Below, piece by piece: positions 31,313-41,017 of a DNA stretch of 41,017 nucleotides; within the stretch, counting starts at the first letter, position 1, and each line of letters starts with the position of its first letter. The notes beneath the pieces were generated by a model. It made no database searches. It saw only the letters and a program-made list of their open reading frames with translations, and was not told the origin of the DNA. Location of the stretch: the NCBI GenBank assembly GCA_033064195.1, contig JARBJD010000496.1:1-41017 (forward strand), written 5' to 3'. A program made the translations under genes and the position numbers. This DNA is from Blattamonas nauphoetae. Lineage: Eukaryota; Preaxostyla; Oxymonadida.

Positions 31313-31530
31313 TAATAATTATGTCCCCTCGGGTTTTCACTGTTTTGAAAAGGGATGCCGACCTGATTTTTTCTTCAATGTCTTAAACACTGGCAACTCA
31401 TGCTTTAGTAATGTTTTTCGTGATTGTGTTCATTCGGGAGCTCATTTCCCAGATCACACCGAATGTTGCTCAAAGTAGCGACTGCAATTATTCAAACACC
31501 ATTGTCATATCAACAGTATGGTTTTCGTGT

Positions 31531-32738
31531 TCAATTGAATTGAGATTCAAGAAAAAAGCAAAGAGTTTGTCGATATATTGAAAGTTTTTTCACCAATGTC
31601 TCACTGGGTCGATCACATCCTTCATCCAGCAGTCCTTGACGAGCTTGGATTCTCAAGTCACGTTCATCTTTTTCTGTCTCAAGACAGGAATGAATGGTGG
31701 GAGAAAGCACACTTTTATCAAAAAAGTCACCATGGTTTCTGATGACATACTCTTGTCGTTTAATCCATGATCGAAATATTCTGATTCGCTGTTGGCGGGT
31801 AATTCGGCGCATTTCTGCGTTTAGGGCTCTAGATACTGCCTCTATTGTGTGGAATTCCTGGCTTTGGAATCTGTTTGATTGTGCCAAATATCGCGAAATC
31901 GCACGGACTGATGTTTGGCGAATAAGGTGGATGGGCCATTTTAGAGAAATTGGAGTCTTGGAGGAACCGTGTCACTTGAGTCGATCTGTGTGGAGAGGCA
32001 TTGTCGTCATGCTGGATGATCTCGCCTTGAATGTCTCTTTGATTTGACAAGTATCGGTCCATTGGCTGTAGGATTGTATTGTGGAAATACCTTCCATCTA
32101 TTGTCTCCCCATTTTGAAGGGGTTCTAGAATCGGGGTGTGAGTGATCCCGAAAAACATAGTGAACATAACTTTTCTCTGGAAGTGGCGAGGATCTTGGAC
32201 TTGCGGTCGATCCTCGCCACGTCTGCCCCAATGATGAGTTGAGGGATAACTAAAAAAATGGTGATTCATCGCCAGAGAAGATATTGGGCCACAGAGTGGC
32301 CTCCCTAGATCGCAGTGTCTCCAGCATCTGCCTCCCAATTGTCACTCGTTTCTCTTTGTTGGCAGGCGTCAGCACGTGTGGAATTTTCGCTATTGATAGT
32401 TTTTCAAGTCCAGACCTTCTGGTTGCATTCATAACTGTGGTCGGATGGACTCGACAGAGTTTTGCCGCTTTTAAGGCGCTTATCTTGGGCTCTCGGGTGA
32501 CTGTGTTGGTAATCCGCCGCCTTTTCCGTAAATCAGGAGGTCTTCCTGGCGGCTTGTTCGACTTGAGCTTGAATGTTCCGCCTGTTAGATTCCTCCAATG
32601 TTTCCGAATGGTCTTTGCACATGGAGGAAACTGTAGATGTTGACACGCCTCGCGAATACACTGTGCGACGTACCAGCCTTTCCGAAAGCAGCTCTGAACG
32701 TAGGAACGGTCCCTGATACGGTATCCTTCAGTGACCAT
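31531..32738 (-). pseudogene. Mariner-type DD34D transposase, frameshifted
   Basis: From the right: a helix-turn-helix part (CIREACQHLQFPPCAKTIRK), the hook-like KPPGRPPDLRKRRR, IFSGDESPFF with the first Asp, then in another frame IQHDDNASPHRS with the second Asp and YSPNISPCDFAIF with the third. Exactly 34 residues separate the second and third Asp, the mariner signature. The tail follows in a third frame ending at 31531. At least two frameshifts make it inactive. Terminal repeats were searched for by eye on both sides and not found with confidence. Confidence 0.85.
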
Positions 32739-33290
32739 GCCAGTTATGGGGTTAGATCGGCTGTTGAGACAGATGATATCACTTCGATTTGTTTTGAACT
32801 AGCTGTTGGACATGTTCACGTGACAGATTTATATGCCCTTTTTTTGTCATTCCCTCTGAATCTCAAGATTTCGGACAATTCCAAAAACTCATTCATCCAC
32901 TTCAGTATCATCCTCGGATTACGATGGAACTGACACATTAATGCATTCTTTGCGTGGTTTTGGGTTACTATCATTTCAATGATCGAGTTTTGTGTACAGA
33001 TATGTCACAAAAGCGAAGAGAGGGTTCAGAATTAAACACGGCTCGATAGCTGATCTCGATAGTCGTGTTCTATCATGTATTTCACCAATTCGAGTGAAAT
33101 GCATATTTATGTCTCTATCATGACAGGAGATTGGTTTTGAATGTTGGTCTTCGGTTTTTTGAATGATGTCAAAAATGCTGACCCAACTGAGAAATGACGA
33201 TCAAGCCAAAAAAGCGAATAAAACCTGAAAACCACAGTCTATCCACTCAAAGTTATGCATTGACCCTGTTCAAGGTTCAGTGTAAGATTT
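32739..33290. other. Gene-free stretch to the right of the mariner copy
   Basis: About 550 bases of AT-rich DNA with no supported gene. It should contain the mariner's 5' leader and right end, whose exact limit I could not fix. Confidence 0.35.
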
Positions 33291-34152
33291 ATGTTGCGAA
33301 TACTATACCAACGACTGATGTTGAACCCTCTCGACATCGAAAAATTCAAGCAAAAGTGCATAACTGAGTTGAATGGTGTTCCTGTGGAATTCATCTATCA
33401 GGTTGACGAATTGGGGTATCACAGTTACGAGGACAGTCCCTCACAAATTGAGGTGACAAAATCAGGGGGAGGGCAGAGTCATCACTTTGGAATTGATCGT
33501 CAAGAAAGAAGAATCACACTGGAGAGCTGGAGCGATCGATGGGTAACATTGTGAGGTCGTGACACGGGACAAAAGTGCGTACCTCACAGCTGCTTATTTT
33601 GAGGATTGGGTTGGACGGGTCCTTTTCGAAGATGTGAAGAAGAAAAGGATCAAGATGAAAATGCCGAATTAAACAGCATACCTCATCATGGATGGCAGCA
33701 AAGTCCATCTTGCGGAAATCGTCACAGATCTTATGCAATCAATGAACATCCAGTCATTCGTAATGGTCGCACATGCCACACATCTCATCCAACCTCTGGA
33801 TTTGGTGGTCTTTTCCCCTTGGAAAAGATATAATCAACAATATTGAGGATGCAAACAAGGGCGATCATGTGAAGAACTTGTCGCAATTGCCACATCAGCA
33901 TATGACAAAGCCACTGTTCCCATCACAGTCTTTTCAGCCTTTGAAGCAAGCGGATACGGGCGAATCAAAACAAACAGGGGTTGGGTCTGCACGATACTGA
34001 TTGAAAAATTCGAATATAAGAAGGAACAAGCAAGAGAGAGACCAGTTGGGATTCAAAAAGAGGAAGAGCCAGTTGATGCCAGAATTGAGAGAGTGATCTA
34101 TCCACAACAGTTTGCTGATGAGGAAATGACAGAGGAGGTGTCATCGCGATGA
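33291..34152 (+). pseudogene. Pogo/CENP-B-like DDE transposase core, broken
   Basis: NPLDIEKFKQK and FIYQVDELGYHSYEDSP give the first catalytic Asp. AYFEDWVGRVLFEDV follows in a shifted frame. IMDGSKVHLAEIV has the second Asp and HATHLIQPLDLVVF the third, 35 residues later. This is the DDE_1 order (N/QVDE.G, l.DG...H, H.TH.(I/L)QPLD). A helical tail ITVFSAFEASGYGR and an acidic end follow. A frame change near 33552 and stops near 33672 and after NQQY show it is dead. Confidence 0.8.
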
Positions 34153-34564
34153 AGATGGAGAGTAGTATAGAAGGCGATTTGGGAACCCCCGCTCCTTAGA
34201 CACCACTACTATAGCTTTTTCTCCATGCCGATTGACAATTCAGAAAATACTTGAAGTAAAAGTCATTTTCATTTCAGAAAGTTGTCAATCTTAGAGAAAT
34301 ATTCTCTTCCAGAGTTCAGTTACTTCAAACTTTCAAGTTGAAGCAAAATTTCGAAAATTTCCAAAAATGCAAAAACCTTGATTTTGGCGGAAGCTGGTGT
34401 ATTTTTTCAAGGTTCCGAAGGTTGCGACCCTTCTCATCGGTCCCTTTTAGACCGGCATCGGAACTCATTTTTATCGGTTTGAGTTCCGGAAACGTACGTT
34501 GGTCTTGCCAAGGGCCTAGACCATGCCAAAGGGCAGTGATATGTGAAATTAAATGCTTCCGCCA

Positions 34565-34635
34565 GGAATTGAACCTAGGACCTTCAGCTTAGTAGTAGTA
34601 GTGCGTGCACTCACCATTACCACTAGACTATCCGG
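34565..34635 (-). repeat. tRNA-like sequence with A and B boxes (SINE head or tRNA pseudogene)
   Basis: On the minus strand TAGTCTAGTGGT (34619-34630) fits an RNA polymerase III A box and GGTTCAATTCC (34565-34575) a B box. A T-arm CTAGG-TTCAATT-CCTGG can pair. The would-be acceptor ends do not pair and 43 bases lie between the boxes, so this is not a convincing functional tRNA. Confidence 0.5.
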
Positions 34636-34738
34636 TCCTGAAATTATCCCGGAAAATCAGAAACTTTATACCCGAAAAAGACACTATAGCAGATTTAAAA
34701 TTTGAAAACTTTGTCAAGAAATTCAATATATAGCAAAA

Positions 34739-34958
34739 CGCTCCCGTGAAAAGTCGTGCTTTTTAACGAGGGTAACAAGTGGCCAAGAATTAAGATCTAG
34801 CAGATCGCTCCCGTGAAATAGTCATGCTTTTTAACGGGGTAAAAAGTTAAAAGGAAAATCTAACATATTTTGAAAAAATCGCTGACGAGAAAAGTCGTGC
34901 TTTTTAACGAGGGTAAAAAGTCGTTCCCGTGATAAAGTCATGCTTTTTAACGAGGGTA
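34739..34958 (+). repeat. Four hairpin-forming units
   Basis: Units start near 34739, 34806, 34880 and 34922. Each reads about CGCTCCCGTGAAAAGTCRTG then CTTTTTAACGAGGGTA. Within a unit CCCGTGAAAAG can pair with CTTTTTAACG(A)GGG around a TCGTG or TCATG loop. Spacing is uneven (67, 74 and 42 bases). The repeated AT(C/A)TAGCAGATCG lead-in suggests a longer unit. Confidence 0.75.
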
Positions 34959-35037
34959 GATAGGTAGACGATAAAAGGAATATATAGCAGATCTGAACAT
35001 TCGAGATATAAAGCACAGGTCGAAACTAACATTTTCA

Positions 35038-35310
35038 GGAGCTAGTAGCTCAGTGGGTATGTTCCATGTCCACCCGTTTCTAGGGGGTGGTTCGATTCAG
35101 GCGAGGGGCAATCTTAATTTCAAAAAAAAATGAAAAAGTTTCAAAATGCCAAAACAATTTCAAAAATTTAAAAAAAAATCAAAAAATTCAAAAAAAATTT
35201 CAAAAAAAAATACTTAGGAAAATTTCAAAAAATTCAAAAATTCAAAAAATTCAAAAATTCAAAAAATTCAAAAATTCAAAAATTCAAAATTTCAAAATTT
35301 CCAAAAAAAA
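35038..35310 (+). repeat. tRNA-like head followed by A-rich simple repeat (SINE-like)
   Basis: TAGCTCAGTGGG (35046-35057) is a perfect A box and GGTTCGATTC (35089-35098) a good B box, 31 bases apart. From about 35115 the sequence turns into TTCAAAAA-type units for nearly 200 bases. A pol III head with a long A-rich tail is the form of a tRNA-derived SINE. The stem ends do not pair well enough for a tRNA. Confidence 0.55.
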
Positions 35311-35590
35311 GTTGAAGTATGAAACCTCGACGTAATTTCCCTTGATACTCAGGCAAAATGGTGCCCTCGTGGCTAATGCGTAGAACGAATTGAAGGTTGG
35401 ATTGGAGCGGGACGAGCTGGGAGGCTGTCCCCGGGGGTTCACTGTGGGCATCACTTCAATGTGACCGTAAATCATGCCCCCCCAATACCTTAGCCCTTCA
35501 AGGAATTCGCCACCAGTAGTCATTGAGTAGGATCATGATAGAGTGATCCCCAAAGGAGTATCGGGTTGTCCTACGGTACAATCATACAAA
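35311..35590 (+). repeat. SINE-like repeat, copy 1 (about 280 bp)
   Basis: Runs from GTTGAAGTATGAAACCTCGA to CTACGGTACAATCATACAAA. Shared blocks with copy 2 include CGTAATTTCCCTTGATACTC, CTTCAAGGAATTCGCCA and CAAAGGAGTATCGGGTTGTC. The middle (about 35410-35460) differs. No coding frame is credible. Confidence 0.8.
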
Positions 35591-35657
35591 GACTTGATAA
35601 AGGAAATGATGAACGATTGAACGATGAAGGCTTGAATGATGAATGATTGAATTACAA
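35591..35657 (+). repeat. Simple GAATGATT-type tail between SINE-like copies
   Basis: Variants of GATTGAATGATGAA fill the gap, as in the tail after copy 2. Confidence 0.6.
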
Positions 35658-35945
35658 GTTGAAGTATGATACCTCGACGTAATTTCCCTTGATACTCAGG
35701 CAAAATGGTGCCCTCGTGACTAATGCGTAGAACGAATTGAAGGTTGAATTGGAGACGGTGGATTTCTAGGAATCCGCCCCGGGGTTCATGTTGGCTTCAG
35801 ATTCTCGATAGAGAGTTTGACCGTAAATCCTGCCCACCCAAGACTTAACCCTTCAAGGAATTCGCCAGCAGTAGTCATTGAGAAGGATCACGATAGAATG
35901 ATCCCCAAAGGAGTATCGGGTTGTCCTACGGAACAATCATACAAA
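35658..35945 (+). repeat. SINE-like repeat, copy 2 (about 288 bp)
   Basis: Same orientation and limits as copy 1 (GTTGAAGTATGATACCTCGA ... CAATCATACAAA). The ends are close to identical, while the middle carries a different CCCCGGGG-containing stretch, so the two are related family members rather than a fresh tandem duplication. Confidence 0.8.
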
Positions 35946-36060
35946 CTTGAAAAATTGAATGATGAATGATTGAAAGATTGAATGATGAATGATTGAAAGA
36001 TTGAAAAATGAATGATTGAAAAATTGAATGAATGAAAAAATGAAACAAAGAAGAAAGAAA
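35946..36060 (+). repeat. GAATGATTGAAA simple-repeat tail
   Basis: TGAATGATTGAAAGATTGAA units grade into an A/G-rich run before the second virus-like copy. Confidence 0.7.
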
Positions 36061-36139
36061 CAAAAAAGAAAGAAGCAAAATGAAAGCTGGCACAACAAGG
36101 AACAAAAAATAAAAAACTCTCAACACCTCACTTCACATT

Positions 36140-36178
36140 TCATTTTTCTTTTTTTGATTTTTTAATTTGTATTAAATG
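36140..36178 (+). promoter_or_regulatory. AT-rich start motif of the right small gene
   Basis: TTAATTTGTATTAAATG, ending on the start codon at 36176, equals the motif before the left small gene even though the DNA further upstream is different. Confidence 0.6.
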
Positions 36179-36601
36179 ACAACAGTGAATACTACATATG
36201 TCTCGCTAAAGACTTCGAACCCTCCAAAGGGGAGCGAAAAACGTCGAACAGAATCCAAGCAAGCTTTGATTCAGTCAATGAAAGAAGAGAACTGTGAACT
36301 TGTCTCTGAGTATGTGAGACATAACATCCCAGTCATCTATGTTCATGAAGGTGTTGAGTGGAGGATAAAACCAAAGGTGTGGAATCAAGGGAACAGACCA
36401 CACATGTCACAACGTCGACACTACACTCAATCGTTTGTGGAAAATGAACTGAGGAAGTACGACTGTGAGCTCGTTGGTGAGTACAAGCAGGTGCTGACTC
36501 CATTCACATATCGAGAAATTGGTGGATCTGAAGTCTTCAAAGTGCGACTGGATTCCTGGCTAAAAGCAAAGAAGAAGCCACATTTGAGGAAGCCAAAATA
36601 A
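36176..36601 (+). CDS. Small W..G.RPH two-repeat protein, right copy, 141 aa
   Basis: It aligns with the left protein at 4859-5248 over most of its length: EENCELVSEYVRHNIPVIY, VWNQGNRPH, YTQSFVENELRK, CELVGEYKQVLTPFTYRE and KKKPHLRKPK. The N-terminus is different (MTTVNTTYVSLKTSNPPKG) and longer. The frame is open throughout while the neighbouring polymerase is broken, which may mean chance or retained use. It ends 43 bases before the polymerase start, matching the left element. Confidence 0.75.
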   Translation: MTTVNTTYVSLKTSNPPKGSEKRRTESKQALIQSMKEENCELVSEYVRHNIPVIYVHEGVEWRIKPKVWNQGNRPHMSQRRHYTQSFVENELRKYDCELVGEYKQVLTPFTYREIGGSEVFKVRLDSWLKAKKKPHLRKPK

Positions 36602-36604
36602 TCA

Positions 36605-36647
36605 CTCAACTTTTTTTATTTTTTATTTTTTTAATTCGTAGTAAATG
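36605..36647 (+). promoter_or_regulatory. AT-rich start motif of the right polymerase copy
   Basis: A T/A run ends in TTTAATTCGTAGTAAATG on the start codon, close to the left polymerase motif with GTAGTAAATG. Confidence 0.5.
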
Positions 36648-39600
36648 ACACAACTCTGGAAAGTGAAGGAACAAATCAGAGAGGTTAGAGAACTATTTCC
36701 AAACACTCAATTCGCATTTACTGATGGTCGAACATACAAACCTGACAGCCCATACAAGCAACATCACTATTCATTTCTCCTGGCAATGCTTCAACACCCA
36801 GATGTTGGATATCGAAATCCTAATCCAACAGCATATCTCAATATCAATTTAATACCGAAATTCCTGAATGAAGTGAGACAACGACGACAGATTGAACAAC
36901 AACAAGCCATGCAGAGACAGAATGAAACAAATAACAATGCAACGATGAATGAAGAGGATAAAATGTAATCATCATTGACATGAAAGCAAATCCAAGAGTG
37001 AACGAAACTGAATTGAAGAAGCAAGTGTTCAAGATCACGAGGAAACTGAAGTCGATAGAAGAGAAACTGATGGATCATTGGATGAAGAATCTGTTGATCA
37101 TTCAGAAGAAGAATGAACAAATGGAATCAAGAAAAGTGAAGCAATTTGATGGATTCAATGAATGCATCTTGCTCGCTGAACCACGTGACAAACTTGCCTT
37201 CAACGAATGTCTGACGAACGCACGAAAGAAGTTCAAGAAGAATGAGGTCGAGAAGGTTGAAGACAATGGAAAACCATATCAGTTGTACTTCCACAATCAC
37301 TTGAAGAACGTTGAGGAAATCACAACCTTCATCAATGCAGTGTATGAAAAAGAGAAGGATCGACCATTCAAGATTCGTATTGATTTTGGAAAGATTGTTG
37401 AGAGAAAAGATAAAGATGAGACACAGTACAATGACTTCAGACCAGAATTGAGAACACATCAAAGAGTTTTCCAACAGTGATTCGAAGTGAAGCAGACATC
37501 ACTGAGTATTCCAAGTATGCAATCAACCTCATCAAAGAATCACAAGAGAGAACACTGATGGACACAAAGACAATGTTCATTGCCTTCCATTCCATTCTGG
37601 TTGCAGTGTACAGATTCCCAGTTGCAGGAAAAGCGAATGCAATTCTCACTGAACATATCAAAACGAGAAACATTCGGTACATAGATTCTGAGTACAACAT
37701 CTGCTTCTTTCAAGCGCTCTCATTCCTTACACTTCCTGAGGTTCAAGGAAAGAAGATATCAATTAAAATGAGAAACACCGAAGCATACAAACTGTTCACC
37801 AAATGGATGAATCTCACCAATCTCACGTCATATCAACTCACTGAACACTTGCGAAAATACCCTGGATTTGATATTGCATCTGACATGGAGAAAGCAATGC
37901 AATTATTCAATATTACAGTTCACATTTATGAATACGACGAAGACAAGAAGAAATATTTCCTGAGTCAATCGTACATCAACGAGAATGATGACGCAAGAGT
38001 TCTTCCAATCCTGATGATTCCTCTCACTGCAACTCTTGTTCATGTGATGTTCATTGTTGATCCCGAGAAAATCACTGGATATAAACTCTGTCCATATTGT
38101 CAGTCAAGAGGATTCCAAGTGAAGGATTCTCACTTCAAGACATACTACGAGAAACATCTCAAAGAGTGTAAAGAAGTTGATGGAAAACATGTGAAGAAAA
38201 TCTCCCTTGACAAAACACCAAGACCATATGTTCCACACATCCTCAACAACAAGACTCATGAATTTCTGATGGCACACAAAAGACAAGACGAATTCAAACC
38301 AACACAATACTACATCACTTACGATTTCGAAACGATGGAAGATCTCATTCTTGACAATCTATTCTCTGATGACAATACACAGTTGATCTCACATTTGAAA
38401 CCTCTCTATTGCATCAGCAATCAAAACAAAAACTGGTGTAAAATCAATCTACTTTGATCTTCGAGATGGAAAGGACTTCGTGAAGCAATGGATCAGACAA
38501 CTCTTCAAATATGCAGAAACTGTTCGAGAGAACAACCAATGTGAAGACCCTGAAATTCCCTCACAAAATGAAGTCAGTGTGATTGGATTCAACAGTTCCA
38601 GATTCGACATCAATCTTATCTTTCGTGATCTCGTTGACAAGGATTGGAAAGTGGTGAGCTTTCTTGGATCAACAACAAAGTACAAACAAGTATTGATCAG
38701 ACATGAGAAAACACAACAGGTTCTTCGGTTCATCGACATGATGTCATACACAGGACCAATGACATTGGATAATGCAGTAAAAGCCTTTGGAGGAAACACC
38801 ACACTCCAGAAATCATTCTTTGCTTACGAATCTTTGATTCATCAGACTACGATACAGTACTAAGCAAACAAGAACCTTTCTCCAAACATGAATTCTACTC
38901 CAGTCTGAACAATAGTGAAATGTCCGACACTGATTACCAACTTTACCTTGATGATTGGAACAAGCAAGGATTCAAGAACAGATGGGAATATCTGAGATTC
39001 TACAACATCAGAGACGTTGAATGTATGATTGCACCATTGGATAATCTGATTGATTTGAACTTCCAATACAAAGTGGACATGTTGCACAACCTCTCACTGT
39101 CAGCAAATGCTTCAGCAATCAAGTATGCATGTGCCTACAATGACTTTGATATTGATGCTGACTACAACGAATGTGACGATTCTGGACCAATCAAGATCAC
39201 CAAACAATACTGGAAATACAAAGTTGAAGGATACAGGTACCAAGACCAGAAAGCTCATCGCAATACTACCAACAATGTCACTGAAGCAGACTACGACTGG
39301 TTTGTTCAACAGTGCAGGAGAGTGTGCTATATCTGCAAGTGTCACTTCACACAAGCAGTCAAACCAACATTGGATAGACTCGACAATGCAAAAGGACATT
39401 CGAAAGAGAATGTGAAGATCTGCTGTGACTACTGCAACACTTTCAAGTCAGACCATGATGAACATCTCACAAGATTGAGAATTCAATTAAAGAAATACTG
39501 CATCTGGAAATCATTACCAATGACTCTGACACATGAGCAAACATATCACAAACTGAGAGCCGCAGTGACTGGTGGATTATCGAATGTTCAACACAGACAG

Positions 39601-41017
39601 AACATCAGAGACGTGACACCAATCAATCATTTTACATTCGAAGACGGTAAGGTGATCTCCAAAGATACTGAACAGAAAATGACTCATGTCTGCGGTGTTG
39701 ATTTCAACTCTCTATCCAAGTGCTTTCATCAATCAAGAACAAGAATAATCCGTACACGAAACACAGAATGTACATGCCAGGAAGATGTTTGTACACAGCA
39801 ACAGGAGATAAAGAATGTCGGGAGATCATCGAAGACAAGAATCAGAAGACACTTTTCGTTGCTGAGTTGAAGGACACATCGATGAAAAGTACATAAATGA
39901 TTTCATTAACTTCCCACCAATCTTCAGAAACATCATTGTCAATACGACAGAAGAGAACATTGGAGAGAAGACGTATTCGTTGATGAAGAAACATGGATTG
40001 AAGACTGATGACAAACAAAGAAAGCTGACCCAACTCTTGAGCACACACGATCAGTATATGTTCTTTTCGACATACTATCTGTGGTTCCTCATCGACTACT
40101 GTCACTTCATTGTGGACGACGTTAAGAGTGTGATGGTATTCTCGAGACATGCAGGATTTGAACCGTTTGTGACATCATTTATGAATGATCGGATAGAAGC
40201 AATGAAGGTTGGAAACAAAGGAAAAGAACAGTTCTGTAAGACCAACCTCAATGGAAGTTACGGATACGATGGAATGAACACTGAGAAGTACAACTCAATC
40301 ACAATCTGCAATGAGAAGAGAACATACTTGAAACAAATGATGAAAGGATTTGTGGCGACAAGAGAGATCAATGAGGACAACTACATTGTGATTGAAGACA
40401 GAGAGAAAGCATCATGCAAAACATGTCTCCAAGAAGCAGTGTTCACACTCGACAATGCCAAGTTCTGGTATCTGAATTTCATCTACAACTTTATGTACAA
40501 ATGCCTTGGCATGAAAAAGATTCACTTCTGTGAGGGAGATACTGATTCTGCATACTGGGCAATCTCAGGTGATCCAAATGCTGGAATTCATCAACAATTT
40601 GAACACGTGATTGCTGACAAGGAATTTTATGATGCACACAAATATGAATGGTTTCCCAATCCTGAAAAAGGAGTTGATGATGAGAAGAAGCTGTTGGGAT
40701 TAGCAATTGAGAAGGAAGGTGAACAGATGATCTGTCTTGCACCAAAGTGTTACTCACTCGATGAGAAATGCAAAATCAAAGGAGTGTCTTTGAAGAAGAC
40801 AAATATCACAAGTGACGACTATGTGAAGTGCCTGAATGGAGAGAAAACTGTAACGACAACATTGAACTTTCAAACGAGAAGAGTTCACTCTGACGATGAC
40901 AGCAATGGATTTGAGATAGCCAAAATACAACAACAGAAACTCAGTCTCAGTGGAATACATCTGAAGGCAATCGTTCTTGAGAATGAATCGTGTCCTCCAT
41001 TCATTCATGGACTGAAA
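36645..41017 (+). pseudogene. Polinton-type DNA polymerase B, right copy, broken
   Basis: This sequence follows the left polymerase from its N-terminus to near its C-terminus, where the window stops. It keeps recognisable exonuclease (YDFETMED, FNSSRFD, YNIRDVE) and polymerase (KTNLNGSYGYDG, EGDTDSAYW) motifs, as well as the HNH-like block (LDRLDNAKGHSKENV) and the OTU-like region (NICFFQALSFL). About five or six breaks show that it is a fossil, but sequence decay is mild. Confidence 0.9.

Larger units (their letters stand above)
36140..41017 (+). mobile_element. Polinton-like virus element, right copy (broken, cut by window edge)
   Basis: Carries the small two-repeat gene followed by the polymerase gene in the same order and spacing as the left copy, but on the plus strand. 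The duplicated non-coding block next to the small gene on the left has no counterpart here; simple repeats begin instead. The polymerase has about five or six breaks, the small gene none. Most residues agree with the left copy by eye, so the split is not ancient. It belongs to the same family. Confidence 0.78.

Noticed and set aside
31300-33290. GGGTCTAATAATTATGTCCC near 31310 as a mariner terminal repeat
   Set aside because: The best partner on the right (near 33255) matches only loosely, so no pair of ends could be defended.
34230-34290. 9-bp inverted pair GATTGACAA / TTGTCAATC
   Set aside because: Short enough to arise by chance in AT-rich DNA; no matching second element end.
34565-34635. 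A functional tRNA gene
   Set aside because: The acceptor ends do not pair and the distance between A and B boxes is too long for a normal tRNA fold.
34739-34958. CRISPR array
   Set aside because: Spacing is irregular, units are imperfect, the setting is eukaryotic and no cas genes are present.
35038-35110. A functional tRNA gene on the plus strand
   Set aside because: Boxes are good, but T-arm and acceptor pairing fail and an A-rich tail follows.
35087-35335. Lys/Phe/Ile-rich plus-strand frame
   Set aside because: Produced by the TTCAAAAA simple repeat; no coding character.

Overview
The window looks like a stretch of a protist nuclear genome, most probably a metamonad of the oxymonad (Preaxostyla) type. 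The pointers are a very large secreted beta-helix (pectin-lyase-like) surface protein, a Crinkler/RHS-type NTPase gene, Polinton-like virus copies, several classes of DNA transposon, and genes cut by very short GT-AG introns. TAA, TAG and TGA all seem to act as stops. The lineage is an inference from gene content; no rRNA or marker gene is present.

Layout. (1) About 1-10705: part of a Polinton-like virus element read on the minus strand, running off the left edge. It has an open partial gene of unknown function, a protein-primed-type B-family DNA polymerase that looks whole, small proteins built from a W..G.RPH repeat, a peptidase-S74 chaperone-tailed fibre-like protein, and a directly duplicated non-coding block of about 2 kb. 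(2) 10721-11652: remains of a tyrosine recombinase of DIRS-like character followed by a perfect 41-bp inverted repeat. (3) 11796-14016: a young non-autonomous Mutator-like element with 196-bp terminal inverted repeats and a 9-bp target duplication, carrying a decayed host gene fragment (Pack-MULE structure). (4) 14081-26801: the host gene block, three spliced genes on the plus strand: a helical-repeat protein, a large Crinkler/RHS-like P-loop protein and a secreted beta-helix protein. (5) 27711-34152: a transposon graveyard holding a DDE transposase with an HGKSPCD motif, a 1.2-kb element with TA target sites, and a mariner DD34D copy lying between two parts of a CENP-B/pogo-like transposase. 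(6) 34565-36035: short repeats, including tRNA-like A/B boxes, four hairpin-forming units, and two copies of a 280-290-bp SINE-like unit with simple tails. (7) About 36140-41017: a second Polinton-like copy on the plus strand, its small gene open and its polymerase broken, running off the right edge.

The two virus copies face opposite ways and bracket about 25 kb of host and transposon DNA. Within the virus-like element nearly every gene starts directly behind the same AT-rich motif ending in TAAATG or a close variant, which suggests its own promoter system. The host genes are independent units, each preceded by a short spacer; nothing suggests co-regulation.
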